Source of the DNA: Serpula lacrymans var. lacrymans S7.9
Lineage: Eukaryota; Basidiomycota; Agaricomycetes; Boletales; Serpulaceae
Assembly (NCBI RefSeq): GCF_000218685.1
Contig: NW_006763308.1
Location: 1 to 64,000, forward strand
Direction: 5' to 3'
Length of the DNA: 64,000 bases
Below are positions 11,245 through 23,413 of the stretch, piece after piece; the first letter of the stretch is position 1, and each line of letters starts with the position of its first letter. The notes beneath the pieces are model-generated. The model did no database searches, was not told the DNA's origin, and saw only the letters and a list, made by a program, of their open reading frames with translations. A program made the translations under genes and the position numbers.

Positions 11245-12797
11245 TCAAACTTTTGCAAGTATGTTTCGGTTAATCTTCAACTTCACCATCAAAGTCACAA
11301 GAGAACCAACAATGAGAGTGACCCCAGTAAAAACAATCATCCCACTAAAGTTCCCTTTTTGCCTATTTAGAATTGCTCCACCAATTGGCCCTCCGACAAG
11401 TGCCCTGTACCGAAAATTGATTAGTTAAGCGAGTGTACGCGATCGGTGTGGAACTCACAGAAACGACACCAGACTGTATGCCATGCCCATTCGAATCCCA
11501 ATTTTCTCAATTTGGGAAATTTGAGCGATGCATGCTGATTGAAGAGCAAAAAATGCTCCAGAGAAAAATCCGAAGAAGACAGCATAACACATCAGGGCAG
11601 CTAGACTATGTGCGTGCATCCATAAAGCGAGACAAAAAATCCCAGAAATTGCAGTGAATGGTACAAGTAAATTGTACCTCCCAATGTAGTCAGCCATGAG
11701 GGCAGGAAGAATGCGTCCAATTACACTTCCAGCATTCATCACAGAGAGGAGATCAAACGAGAGAGCTTGGGATAGGCCATTATCTTGGCCATACTGAACG
11801 ATGTAGAAGAAAGGGATGAATATGCCTGTGTCTCGAAGTCTTAGTGTGCACAAGTATATGATGCGCAGGAAAAAACAGACCAAGGCAACATATGCCACTA
11901 CCTAGAGTAAACAGCATGAAGTTGGCGTCTTGTAAGGAGACGACATCGATCCACGGTCCTGGTTTGCGCTTAGGCAGGCGACTCGAAACCGTGAGTGTCG
12001 ATACAATCCCACACGCCAAACAAACAAACGCAGATATTCTTACAGCCCAACCAAAACCCACTTCGTCGAAGAGCCGCTGTAGTAATATAGGGAAGACCAC
12101 TCCACCTGAGAAGGGGGAAGGTCATGAGAGATGACAGTGAAACCTAGGGATTTCTCACCAGCACTAGAGCCGGCCACTGCTACTCCCATGGCGGTAGCCC
12201 TATACTTTCGAAAATGGGTAGCTGTAGCGCTCATAGAGGGGTAAAACCTTGTAGGAATGATTAGCATAATACGGCGAAACATGATGATTTTCGGAGACTG
12301 ACATTAGGCCAAATCCGATGCCAAAAAGAATACCTTGGGCTAAGATGAATTCATAATACCGGCTGGCCAAAGAAGTCATCATGAGGCTGAGAGTCAGGAT
12401 AACAGTACCGGAAGCCAGAAGCACGGTGGGTCCGTAGGCATCGAAAAGTCGCCCCACAAAACTGCCCTAAGAGTTCCGTACGTTCCGTACTCAGTCAATT
12501 CATGCCAAAGACGAGTATCATCGGTGGATCATCTCTTACAGAAAAAAAGAATACCCACAGCTGAAGGGAACCAATCCAGGAGATGTCGGAAGCCGAGTAA
12601 GACGATAGCTGGTTCACAGCATACCAAAGCTGGAAACTTCCGAATGCGATGGACTGGCCAAAGGCAGCAAAAAGGCTGAGGAATGCACCAAATATTGTCA
12701 GATAACCACGGACACCACCCTCCACAAACTTTGGTGCAGGAGGTTGGGCAACTTGAATGCTAGTGTCTGAGGAAAGTTTCTCTTGATCAGGCACCAT
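11245..12797 (-). CDS. MFS transporter, monocarboxylate-porter-like
   Basis: Six exons on the complement: 12540-12797, 12303-12466, 12159-12247, 11902-12105, 11459-11825 and 11245-11404, with GT-AG introns of 53-76 nt. They total 1242 nt, or 413 aa, with no stops. Family features: a polar N-terminal tail, then VRGYLTIFGAFLSLFAAFGQSIAFGSFQ (TM1), the loop signature VGRLFDAYGP, a central loop SSRLPKRKPGPW between the helix bundles, and SVMNAGSVIGRILPALMADYIGRYN (the loop equivalent in bundle two). This matches fungal members of the monocarboxylate/riboflavin porter group, which move small organic acids or vitamins across the plasma membrane. The substrate cannot be read from sequence. Its upstream region is duplicated and disrupted (see 12798-15030). 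Introns were placed by frame and splice motifs, so small boundary errors are possible. Confidence 0.88.
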
Positions 12798-13211
12798 TGT
12801 GTGGAAAGGGAAGGTATGTACGAAGGTGGGACCGTCAATGCGTCAAGCCAGTTCATAAATATTGATGCCACGTATATCGGAGAGAATGTGAACACTGATG
12901 CAACTCCCAGTGACCGTGACACGTATCTAGCCAGTCGGTGGTTAACTAGAAGGGCGAGTTTCGAACTTCGAGACGCGGCCGAATCAGCAGTCCCCATCGT
13001 GTCATTTGGGAGGCGATGTTCGAAGCGTCAATCGTCTGATGAGCTGAGACAGGAGTTCCAAAGTTGCTCCTCGCAGGCGGAACTGGCATATAAATACTAT
13101 GACAGCCTCGGACATGTTGCTTGCCGAGGCTTCTGTTGACATGTTGACAGGCCTCGATGATCAGATCCGTCAGATCTGATGAGCTTGTATAATTACACAC
13201 CGCAGGCTGCC
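12798..13211 (-). promoter_or_regulatory. upstream region of the MFS gene
   Basis: The 5' flank of the transporter. Plus-strand open frames here are chance frames over its first exon. Bases 12981-13219 are copy 1 of a diverged tandem duplication whose second copy is at 14690-15030, so elements controlling the transporter may be repeated or separated. No specific binding site is claimed. Confidence 0.4.
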
Positions 13212-13219
13212 ATTGTCAG

Positions 13220-14516
13220 AGGACCCCTGATAATCCCTATGGAACCTTGATGCATCCGGACAAACTTTGGGAAAAGTGACAAAACACCTACATGGGGATC
13301 CGGACAAAATCCCCAAAATCGTTTAACCTTGACCGGACCAGAACCTTGTTGAGCTATCCCGACATCGAAGGAGGTCTATTAGAGTCAAGATATGAAGAAG
13401 TTGTACAGCATGACTTAGTGTACCGGTAAAGTTATGTTCTTTGTTATACTTAGCTGTCCATACTACATGGTTTGAATCTCAATGATCAATTATTTTTCTT
13501 TCTGCACTATGTTACGATACACAATTTTTCGGACTTACAAACTTCTTTCTCTGTTCTAACTTTCTTTTCTCAAAGAGTTCTCACGCACTCGCGCCACGCG
13601 GCACTTCCCTTTTGGTCAGACTTCTACTTTCTCGCGCCGCGCTGCCTTCCTTATTCTTAGCTACAAGTATCTCACGCAGTGGAGCTGGTCACATGGGCTG
13701 CGCTCTACGACATCATCAGCCACTGCTTCCATCAACTGTATAGTACATATGTACAAACAAAACTGTAGTTGTATACTGTAGTAGTATAAATACCCAATAG
13801 ATCCAGGAGACTCCTTAGCCAGTCCTACTGTTGTTTACCACAACTAACTTGGTCCTATCCTAAGGGTAACCACTCCCCTCACTACCTTTATAAGCTTTGT
13901 CTGAGTTGTGCGCCAGAGTAATTAACTCTTGGTTTTTACACACTTTGGATTTTATGGCACAATCTTGTGGGCCAAATAAATATTTTGATAGAAATTTTTG
14001 TAGTACCCTTCACCGAACCACAATATACACCACATGGATTTAACTATCAAGTCTCCTATTTTCAATCCCTTGGAATGAAACCGGTCAAGGTCTTTGGAAA
14101 CTATATCCATATTGGTAATGAGGACTACAAGATGCTCAACATATTTTCTCATGAGCTGGACAAATTCAAGAAAGCTTTGAAGATGTTCTGACAACGCGGG
14201 GAAAAAAAGTCTGAGCAGGAAGTTTTGAAGCCAGGAAACAAGTGATTTGACTGTATAGAGGTCCTTACTTACCTGCCTTGCGCCTTTTTTACTCCTATAC
14301 CAATCTTTGTTTGCAAGTCTGGACAAATTTAGCAGATAACAAATCTCATTACCTTGTTGACCTGTCCGGACAATTTTTCAAAAATTTTCAGAAATTTTAC
14401 TAAACTATGACACCTTACCGGAGATCCGGACAATTTGTGTTCAATTTCTGGAGGTTGTGTCCGGACAAAAATCCAAAGCAACAAATCAAGGTTCCATAGG
14501 GATTATCAGGGGTCCT
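13220..14516. mobile_element. non-autonomous DNA transposon with 31-bp TIRs and an 8-bp TSD
   Basis: Terminal inverted repeats read AGGACCCCTGATAATCCCTA at each end and continue as TGGAACCTTGAT. The element is flanked by a perfect 8-bp direct repeat, ATTGTCAG (13212-13219 and 14517-14524). Inside, CCGGACAA occurs at 13256, 13300, 14366, 14426 and 14461 near the ends, like subterminal transposase sites. An 8-bp duplication is typical of hAT, but the tips do not follow the usual CAG-type hAT ends, so the superfamily is open. No transposase is encoded; the 124-codon minus frame at 13952-14326 is unrecognised. A gypsy LTR is nested inside. Confidence 0.85.
13510..13940 (+). repeat. solo LTR of gypsy family 1, nested in the DNA transposon
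   Basis: 431 bp from TGTTACGATACACAATTTTTCGG to CTCTTGGTTTTTACA. Flanks are CACTA (13505-13509) and CACTT (13941-13945), a 5-bp target duplication with one mismatch. No internal gypsy sequence remains, so it is a solo LTR left by LTR-LTR recombination. Confidence 0.88.
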
Positions 14517-14689
14517 ATTGTCAGACGTCTGGTTCGCAGTAACTTATAAACGGGTGATATCTATCATGGTGGCATATCACTATGAGGCTTCCTCAGAATC
14601 TGATCAAGAGGCTTCATTTTAATATGGAAGACGGACGGACTTCAGCGCTTCATATGACCTGTGACAGTACTTACTACTTACCAGCCTGA

Positions 14690-15030
14690 GAGCTCTGTGC
14701 ATTGTGCCATTTGGAAGGCGATGTCCTTTGAGCGTTGGATGTCTGACACAGGAGTTCCAAAGTTGCTCTTCATTAATTTGCAAATGGATCTATATATGCC
14801 CAATACTGTTCAGCGGGCCCCCACCCCACTGTTGACCATGTTAACGGGACTCGATGATCAGACCTATCAGATTATGATATGAAGAGTTTGGACAATTGCA
14901 TACTGCTGTTGCCATTTCCTACTAAAACCGAGCTGGTCCGAAATCAATAACTTACACAGAATTCGCCATGTGGCTTCCTTAAGGCTTCTTCAGAATTTGA
15001 TGCTGATTTGGAAGTGATGCAAAGTTCATT
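14690..15030 (+). repeat. second copy of a diverged tandem duplication
   Basis: Matches 12981-13219 plus 14525-14627, the two halves of copy 1 split by the DNA transposon. Shared blocks include GACAGGAGTTCCAAAGTTGCT and CTCGATGATCAGA, then AATAACTTA with GAGGCTTCCTCAGAATCTGAT-like text. This copy lacks the transposon and so approximates the empty site. Bases 15031-15201 hold nothing recognisable. Confidence 0.65.
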
Positions 15031-15201
15031 CTATTATGCATATGGGAGAGGGAGTTGAGCGCTTCCAAGTCACAAAGTCAGCCTAAATAATAGCCGAGTA
15101 CTTTTTAATAGGCTGACAAGACTGGTGACAGGTCCTGTGAAGCGTGACAGCAGTTACTAATACTATATATGTCAAACAATATTGAAAGCTTTCCTTTCTT
15201 G

Positions 15202-16406
15202 TCAGGACACTATTGATAACATTGCCCTCTGGGGCAGACCTGGACCCCAAGTTTCTTTTGGATCTGGTTGAATGTCTGAATACACTGTTAAGAGCAATGG
15301 GGTGCTGGTTATGAATATGCCTGTATTTCTATTAAAAAAACTTTGTAGCACTATTTGTATCGTCTGAGCTGGTTGTATGGGGCAGCTACTACCCATAGTT
15401 GTGGTAAACGGATGCAAAGTTTGATATGATCCAGAGCAGGTATAACCTCCAAGTAACCACACCAGTGCTCCTCCATAGCACCTAACTTTGTCGTCACCAT
15501 CTTTTATGCATATAGTGTAGTCTCCATGTTGGATCCTCCAAAACATACATGCAGAGTCTGTTGTACTGTATAAGGCATGGGGACAAATCGAATCCTTGCA
15601 ACATTGGTGCGGTCACTCGTTTTTGTTCTCTCAAGCACAAGGATTAACTCGCAAATTGTACCCTCTGTTAATGTATTTCAGGTACCCTCGTACAATATTT
15701 GTGTGAGGAGTCGTATAGTCAAAAAGGGTGTAATGATTGGCATTGGTGAGTGAGCGATACATCCCTGTGAGCTTGGGATATGCGCTGAAAAATCCATCGC
15801 CTGATATGAAGTTCATCACAGCGGTGCTATGAAAGTGGAATATGGGAGATATGCTCATTGATGTTGATGAGACCACAACATCGATGTTCTTCAAACCATT
15901 CAACGTCTTGACAACCTCCTTAATGTCCACATCCGCTTCATAGGCATCCTTCACCTGTGCGTCACTTTGCACAATTCTATACCCCTCCAAATTTTCCAGA
16001 TATGACATCATTTTGTCTATAAAAAAAATGGGACATACAAATCCATGTCTGCGTGCTGCCAAGTTGAATAGCCTGCAGAAAAATGCAGTGCAACAGACCC
16101 AGACACGACACTTTTGCATTGTTGCAGCATGGCAAGGAACAGTATGGGAAACCGCATGAAACACTGGACAGTAGAAAACATCCAATCTGACAAGTGTGCT
16201 TGGATGACTTCATAGTTTTTTTTGGATGTTCCTGCATATAGCATTGTGTCTGTGACCGACATTTCACGGAGCACTTGTTTGACCATTTCTACAGTGCATT
16301 TCCCAACCAGTAGACCATTAGGGTACAGAGGAAGCTGCACCATTGTGTGTGTCTGGAGTGACAGTGATTTGGTGAGTGGTGGCATATTGTCTGAGCAATT
16401 CTGCAT
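15202..16406 (-). pseudogene. nucleotidyltransferase-like fungal protein, frameshifted
   Basis: The minus strand reads from MQNCSDNMPP (16406) to VVSGSVALHFSAG and ADMDLYVP, the GS...DxD arrangement of the nucleotidyltransferase fold. It continues in another frame from 16030 (DKMMSYLENLEGYRIVQ, IFHFHSTAVMNFIS) to about 15640, and in a third frame over MLQGFDLSPCLIQYNRLCMY to about 15510. The first shift falls in a run of eight T (16018-16025 region), where one extra T would restore frame, so it may be a sequencing error. The second shift near 15640 has no such excuse. Proteins of this layout are common, uncharacterised paralogues in mushroom genomes. Substrate unknown; a pseudogene is most likely. 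Confidence 0.55.
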
Positions 16407-16729
16407 TGTTCACGCTATATCACTGCTCTTTTTGCATGCAACCGGCGTTGTCACCTTTCCATTTTTGAATGTCTTCAACTACAGCATGTGAATGCTTTTA
16501 TTTCAAATTTTACATGGACATTTTGGTAAGTGACCCAAAGCATGTTATTGAGTTTTCCAATTGACGTGCTATGTGATCTAGTTTATGGCACACTAATTGA
16601 AAACAACACATTTCAAAAATGTCGCCGCTGAAATTTGCCCATATCAGTTTAAAGTGTTTTCATCTTCCCAGTTAACTAACAATCTATGCACCCTTTAGTA
16701 CACATTACCAAATAGATTTGTTGGTGTGC

Positions 16730-18024
16730 TCACTGTCGGATGTCTTTCCTCACCAGGGAATGGTCACCTGGACGCATGTTCACAAGCAGATTCCTATTCC
16801 TCTGATATTGGCGAAACACTAACATCTGGCCATGGAAAATAATGCAAGGTTGTAAGACTTTCAGGGCTCCATTGACAGGAGAGAGGTTTGGGTTTTCAGA
16901 GTAGTAAACCGTAAAAACTGATGTTGGAGTATGGATATTTTTTTTTAGGTTCCTGCGATCCATCAAAGTAAAGACTGATATGTGGGTGCAAGAATGCTGG
17001 AGTTAATGTCTGTTGGAAGCACACAATGTTGATGTATGATGCAGCTGTTGATGTGAATTTGTACGCCCTGATATTTGTGTTCTACAGCAACTTGTCAGGT
17101 TCTGGGGCAGCGCAGCAGGTTAAACTTACCTTTCTATTGACAGGCATTGAGGCTGACTGAAAGTAGATGTTAATTTGTGCTCGGCCCTCTAAACTCATGT
17201 GCATTTTATTTTCCTTTGTTGATAGCAGATCACTTTGCTCTGGATTACTATATCATTTGTGGTTTCATTGGATGGTTATGACGTCGTTGGTTTATCGGAA
17301 TTCATAATCTACAGGTCCTTCAGCATGTGGAGTAGTGTTTTTTCTGCGCAAACACTGCTGATATCTGTTCCGCTTGCATGGTACCACCATAAGGTATGTG
17401 CTAGTTTATCTGTGTTGAATAATGGTGAGATTGATGATTGAACATGTAGTGGTGCATTTTTCATGACAACAAGGGGGCCGCTACAGTCAAATTGGGATTT
17501 GGAACTGCTGACAAACTCTGTGACATAGTTTTTTGGCAGTTGCAATGGTGCTGTGAGCAATTGACGGTAAGCTTCATAGTTCCATTCAAATCAACCATTA
17601 ATTCAATCATAGAATTGACTGATGGGCTGGGCAGTGTTCCATTCCATAATAGTTGCCATCTTGTTCAGTGCCTCCACAGCAAATATATTTGTTTTGATAG
17701 GTATTGGTTGAATGGAGTTTCAAATATCTTCCAGGCTGTGCAATGGCTTATTAGCAATGTATCACAGCGCACAATGTGTATCTGTTCTTCAATTGCTTTA
17801 GGCAATCCACTTTCTGGCGTAGCAGATTCGGCATCAGGTACAATGTGGTTATGATGTTTAGAATATACCTTTTTGCCTATGACCCAGTCTGGGTGGATGT
17901 CTTTTACCGTGTTTAAGATCTTTGCAGTGCTTTGTTCAGGTTTGGAGACCAGGCATTTATTGATACAGTCCAACACTTCACTGTCTGATGGAGATAGAAA
18001 CATTGACGAGAACGACAAAAGCAA
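16730..18024 (-). pseudogene. unrecognised minus-strand gene remnants
   Basis: Three consecutive minus-strand frames (17665-18024, 17309-17560, 16730-16966) have protein-like composition, for example ILNTVKDIHPDWVIGKKVYSKHHN and DKLAHTLWWYHASGTDISSVCAEKTLLHML. They could be exons of one decayed gene. I do not recognise the family, and stops or missing splice signals prevent a model. The flanking 16407-16729 shows nothing. Confidence 0.3.
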
Positions 18025-18324
18025 CAGATTTTCAACAAGGGGATGCTGGTATTTAGTTAATAAGCATGTACCATTGCAGTTACATCATGTAAGCGTCATT
18101 GGAGTACAAAAGCAAGGGGTATGTATATTTGTCATTGCATATAGGAGTATTGGAGACGTATGGGTAGAAGCACAAAATCGCAAGTCAAAGGTATTATCTG
18201 CCATAGGCAGGATGTTGAAATCGTGCTGTAACACGTAAAGTCTGTAAAATAGACAAAAATCAAAAGCAGATGAAGCTGTAAATTGAAGAACGTGTACAGA
18301 GGGAAAAAAAGGTTGACGCATTTG

Positions 18325-19305
18325 TCAAATCTCAATGACAGTGTCAATTGAATTTCCTTCACCTTCTGTGCTGTCAGGCCTGTGAAGTAGAGAGACACTC
18401 TGCAGTTCAAAACTAGCCACCCAATTCACCCATTTGTAGGCGTCGGGTGAGCCCATTGATGATGTTCGATCCTTCTTCCTGTAGTGTGTGACCCAAGCTT
18501 CAATCAAAACAATGTCCTTCAGGTTGAGATCAGATATGGGATAAGTGGTCATCTTGTGCTTGCTCGTAAAAGTGTCACAAGCGTCAAATACTTCTGTGAA
18601 AGGCTGCACCTGTGTAGCTTATGGTAAGTACAGGTGTAGTTCTAGGGTGTTCAAAATCTCACAAAGTTGTCACTGCCTTGTACACGGCTGTTCTGCTATC
18701 TGGCAAAGCGTACAGCGCTCCAGTCTGATTCTGCTATTTCTGTGATGACATTCAGTACTTACATGACAAGAAAGTGAATGGAGACAGGTACCTAAGGTGG
18801 GTGTTGATTTCAAGGACAGCATCTTGCGAGCAATTCCGGTGGCATCCACAGAAAATGGCACCACAGTAATTGCAACATGCTCAGAAGGTGTGCCATTCTT
18901 ATCAAAAAACCATAAGCCTGAGATTTGACCTGCAATCCAGATTGTTGATGGATTATTGCCGTTCCCTTCACAGAGAATATGGCTCTTGTTGTGAAACTTG
19001 GTCCGAGTTCCCCACTGCAGGCCTTTGGAGGGCAGTTTGTTAATGGAGTATGTGTGCATCTTATCATCCGCATAGCCTGCCAACTTGAAAATGTGGCTAT
19101 TGCAAAGAGCATTAGTACAATATAGTGGCTGATCCAACAGAACATCCCTATATGTGTACAGCATAAGGCAGCGTCTGTGCACGGCACGCAAACATGACCT
19201 ACCCTGGCAGAATGTTGACATTCTTGGACTCAGATGAGTCTGTTGCTTTATTAGCGGTGAGATGTCCCATATCGGATGTTGACAACTTGGAGTTGGTCGA
19301 ATCAC
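18325..19305 (-). pseudogene. unrecognised minus-strand gene, probably multi-exon
   Basis: Frame 18670-19305 contains CRAVHRRCLMLYTYRDVLLDQ and ILCEGNGNNPSTIWIAGQISGLWFF. Frame 18325-18609 contains LKDIVLIEAWVTHYRKKD and YKWVNWVASFELQSVSLLH. The segments read like real coding sequence in matching order and orientation and may belong with 16730-18024 and 19645-20650. No domain could be named. There is no zinc finger, kinase or polymerase motif. Confidence 0.35.
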
Positions 19306-19644
19306 TTTGAACCATGCTGGTGTAGTGTGTTAGTGGATACACAATTTTTCATCAACATCACTTACATTTCCTATGGTGCAGTTTTGTTGTTGCTGTGAGC
19401 AGAACACATATTTAGTATAGTTAGACGTAGAGAGGCGAGCTACACTAACCTTGTGTTAGTAGGATCTAAGTTCTGTCCTGCCACTTCAGCAATGTGATTG
19501 TCCTCATCCTGCACAATTGTTTGCAGAGATGGCACTTGCACCTCATTATTCCTGTGCACAGCCTTTCCTTAGTGCAAGTAGTACATTGAATAATTTTGTT
19601 GCTAAAAGTGGTTGCAGCACTGGAATGGTCATCTGTTCTATCAT

Positions 19645-20650
19645 TTAATGCTGTATGGTTCTCATTCTCATTATTGACCTGTTGCTCATATCAGCGTGTA
19701 AAACTATTTTGAAAGCAGCAAAAATATTACCAACCCTAGTGAATACATGGTGGGACAAGTACAGATCACAATTATCCGTGATCGGCTGCCCATCCTTTTG
19801 CCCATCAATGCATAAAGAAGCATGGATAAGACATTGCATATTGGTAATGGCATGGAGGGACCCGTTCCAAGGCATGTCATGCCCTTTTCCTTGGAGAGTG
19901 AGGTGTTGAAAAGTGCTGGTAACACGATCAGGATCACTGCATGTGTCTTAGTGTATGTTTAGTCAGAAAGCTTACCTGTTCCAGTTCCCAAAATGCGAGA
20001 GATTATATCTCCCGAGGAAACCTTGAAGCCAAATGGGTAGATCACGTTGGCCGGCTCCCTGGGTTCCTTGTAGAGGACATGGTACTGGAGCCTGCGAGAT
20101 CAATCTTGACCTGTATGAGAAACATATGTCCATTCACAGATAGTGTCATATCCGTATGGCACACGTTCCCAGTTGCCTGCAAGGTCTTTCCAGGCTGGTT
20201 TTCACTCTTCAGTTATTTTATCCCCCCACTGGTCTCGCATGAGAGTATGATTACGATCTAGAAAGTTTGGTAAATGGTTATATACTCTGACACTGCACAT
20301 ACACGCACCTTGTATGAAAGACATAAATGCTAAAGAGATAAATGAGAGATCACGGCATAGAGAAACCGTAAAGGAGCTAAATACATCAAATGTTGCAAGA
20401 CCCTAGGGACTGTATGTTCGGGGTCTATGCTGGCAGCTCACTTCATGAAAATTGTGGTAGTATGAGTGCAAAGAAGGGGAAAAGCCCTCTGTTCATAACC
20501 CACCACAATGCTGCCTGTGTCTGCCAAGCTCTCTGCAAATGTCCTCTGGCAAGTTGTGTGGGCCTGTGGATTTCCCGATCTCATAAATTTTGGCGCCGCA
20601 TCTAAACAGCACAATGTAGTGGTGCACAGGATTTTTGAGCAACAAGTCAC
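19645..20650 (-). other. further minus-strand reading frames of unknown origin
   Basis: The frame 19645-19875 (MPWNGSLHAITNMQCLIHAS, DLYLSHHVFTRVGNIFAAFK) and the frame 20438-20650 (LDAAPKFMRSGNPQAHTTC) continue the minus-strand cluster toward the Helitron. They may be upstream exons of the same decayed gene. From 20651 to 21160 nothing further is supported. Confidence 0.25.
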
Positions 20651-21160
20651 TCACCTTCTTCAGGACTTTGTCCCATCACCAACACAATTCTTTCATCGAG
20701 CTTTGTTTGATATATTTTACTCACATATAATATGTCTTAGGCCCTCATTTTCATCCTCAAGCGCAAGTTTGTGTTCAGCGGGTGGATGATTGTTTATGTT
20801 ATCTGGTAAGCTTTTCCTCGTCAGTTTTGTTTGATTTTTGCATTCGTTTAAATTATTCTATACAATGATTCGATTTACAACTTCTTGTTACCAACAGTAT
20901 GCAATACAACACGCATGTTACCCCACCTCAACATGTCCATGCACCAAAATGGATATAATCACCAACATTGACACTTGGTTCAACGAGAATATGATACCCT
21001 ACAAGAAGCTCAGTGGTATGCTACTTTGCTTTCCCCCTCAATACATCCTCCTCTTTTGCACCATATTTCTATAGGCCACCATTGTAAGGAGTCAAATGGG
21101 AATAAAACTGCAGCAGGACAAAGGTAAGTGACGTATTTGGATCCAGATTGTGTTACTGAC

Positions 21161-22136
21161 CTAATGAGCGCCTCGACAATGAAAATCTTCACTCGTCTCA
21201 ACATCTAGTGCCTTCAATCTTGCAAACTCTCGTTCAAACTCGTCACTGAGTGGTTTTTGCACCTTATGAGGGCTAAACCAGCGTATTATTACCACACCAG
21301 CCAGTGACTTTGCACGGGAGAGCATAACATAGGCACTTTGCAGGGTTTTGCAATTTGACAAGTCAACAAGGACTCTTTGGAGTGACCGTCCCTGGACTTT
21401 GTAGTCTGTAAACGCATAGGCAGGAACAATTGGTGGCTGTACTCGAGTGACATTCATTTGCAAGTCCAGGTCAGTGTTTTTGTATAGAAAGTGCAATGTT
21501 AGTGGACATACAGGGACAATTTTGGGTGCAAGAGAAGGGGTTTACAACTATGAGCTGGGGGGGGTGCACATATGCACACTCTGCAATGCAATAGCCTCCT
21601 CCTGTTAATAAGTATTTGATGGAATGCAATGTTCCCTCTGATCCATTAACAATGTTCACCTCAATTGCCATGTTTTCCATCACCATAACTTTCATTCCAG
21701 GGACTAGGGGTAGGAGGCCAAGAGCATCCTTGGACTACAAAGAGGATGCTCTCTAGACTTCTCGCTGCAACCTGTGAGGCAAGGGCATTTTGGAATGATA
21801 ATCCAGAGATCTGTACAAGTGAAATTCCTGGGTGGTTTCTAGCGCATGTCACTTTGTTAAATGTAGGTTGAGTGCGTCTCTGGTTTTCTTTTTCCTTACT
21901 ACAATTGGCGAATGCTTGAATTCATCCAGGGATGCAGGGTTTGCGGCGGTGATTTGTTGCAATCTGCAACTCATCAATGTATCATAGTCAGCAGATTGGT
22001 AATTTGTGCCAGTGCCCAACTGTTGCGGTGTCATAGGTTCTTTGCCAGACCAAGCAATCCCGTCATTAATATACATCAAGAGGTTTGCAAATGGGGCATC
22101 TGTAGCAGCACACCAGTTTTTTTTCAAGATCACCAC
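21161..22136 (-). pseudogene. Pif1-like helicase C-terminal part, Helitron A
   Basis: Successive minus frames 22136-21849, 21852-21661, 21695-21471 and 21496-21161 contain MVMENMAIEVNIVNGSEGTL and AYAFTDYKVQGRSLQRVLVDL (helicase motif V region) and SAYVMLSRAKSLAGVVIIRWF (motif VI region). The Walker A and DEAD-type motifs are absent. The frame changes between blocks, so it cannot be translated as one protein unless short introns are present. Confidence 0.78.
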
Positions 22137-22297
22137 TTTATTAACTTGACGCCAAAGGAGTACACCGTGTAAAGCTGTCTGGCCAGCAATGGTTTGTGCA
22201 GTGAAAGGTGCAATCCGTTGTACAAGAGCATGACAAAATAGTAGACTTCTCTTTCACAGGTCTGAGCACTTCGTCATTTTTGCCTTTACATTGCAGG

Positions 22298-22946
22298 AGT
22301 AAAACACTTACATGTGGAGGTGGATGCCAAGCATATCAAAGGCATGCTCAATGATCCAGATCTTCAGCCTAATGCCACTATCAATTGTTGGGTTCAGGGC
22401 ATCCTTCTCTTTGATTTCTAGCTCATTCACATACCTGCTGATCGTCATTGTGGTCCTGGTGCATTATCTCGTCATCAACCAACAGAGGAAGACTTTGGAG
22501 ATGCTCAAGAATCAGATGATTGGCTTGATGATATCGCCCTTCTTGTTGATCTTGCCAGACCTCTCCCATATCACCCTATGTCACTCCCTTTGTTCCTTAC
22601 AAATGATTCTTCTCAGTACAATACTTTTCATCAAATCTTCCACTTTCTTCAAACTATGGAGCTGCCTATATTTTCCTCTCTTCAAGCTCAAAAGCGCTTT
22701 GTCAAGCGATCACTTCAATTCTTCTTGAAAGGAGACAGCATGTTTAAGCGTTGTCACTCTGCTCCTCCTCTCAAAGTCATCTTCAATCCCAATCTTCGAC
22801 TTCACATCCTTACTGAAGCACATGAAAGGCTTGGTCACAGAGGAGTCAATGGTGTATTCTCTACAGTCAGAGAGCGCTTTTACTGGCCCCATATGTTACA
22901 GGATGTCAAGCATTATATTCACACCTGCCATGAATGCCAGATTTGA
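22298..22946 (+). pseudogene. pol: gypsy pol fragment of another family (RNase H end plus integrase zinc domain)
   Basis: A plus-strand frame reads HLHVEVDAKHIKGMLNDPDL, then a TAG stop after LLFDF, then HIPADRHCGPGALSRHQP (end of RNase H). It continues into the integrase HHCC domain (HERLGHRGVNGVFSTVRERF and HTCHECQ) and stops at 22946. There are no LTRs and no integrase core. It differs in sequence from families 1 and 2. It lies inverted inside Helitron A, so it may be a captured fragment rather than an insertion. Confidence 0.8.
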
Positions 22947-22949
22947 AGT

Positions 22950-23413
22950 GTACGCAAAAGTGAAGTCCCACTTACCATGTTTGCAGCAGTGCTGGTGTCG
23001 AGGGCAGTGACAAGGAGATTATCGCTGGCTTTTGTTATCTTGGCTGTCCATTGGTTGAATTCCCAGAGAGACATGCACTGAAAAACATTGACAGATGGCC
23101 GTAATGTATAGTCAAGTATGTTATTTGACATTGTTGGAGCACCATCTCCAATCAACAGATTGAGCTCTTGTGTTCCATCCGAGATATTATGACCATCACT
23201 GTAGTTTTCCATGCCAGAGCCGTTAAGGTACCCCCACTCGTCCTCCACAATATCATCACCATCATCATCGATACTTTGCTCATCTAGGTCATCATCACAC
23301 GCCAATTGAGGTTCAAAAAATGTTTGAACAAAAGTGTCTAAGACACGCCACTTGATCAACTTGAATGAGTGACTGGTGTAATAGTTGCCACCTCCAATCA
23401 GGTAACTCATCAC
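22950..23413 (-). pseudogene. Helitron A middle region between Rep and helicase
   Basis: A minus frame with MMSYLIGGGNYYTSHSFKLIKW, a stretch I associate with Helitron proteins just after the Rep domain, followed by an acidic linker (DDDLDEQSIDDDGDDIVEDEW). It ends against the plus-strand gypsy fragment at about 22946. Confidence 0.65.

Noticed and set aside
12783..13139. Plus-strand frame of 118 codons over the start of the MFS gene
   Set aside because: It overlaps exon 1 of a well-supported minus-strand gene, has no family features and lies partly in duplicated non-coding sequence.
13952..14326. 124-codon frame inside the 8-bp-TSD element as a transposase
   Set aside because: It is too short, has no DDE-type motif, and is partly flanked by AT-rich text; most likely chance.
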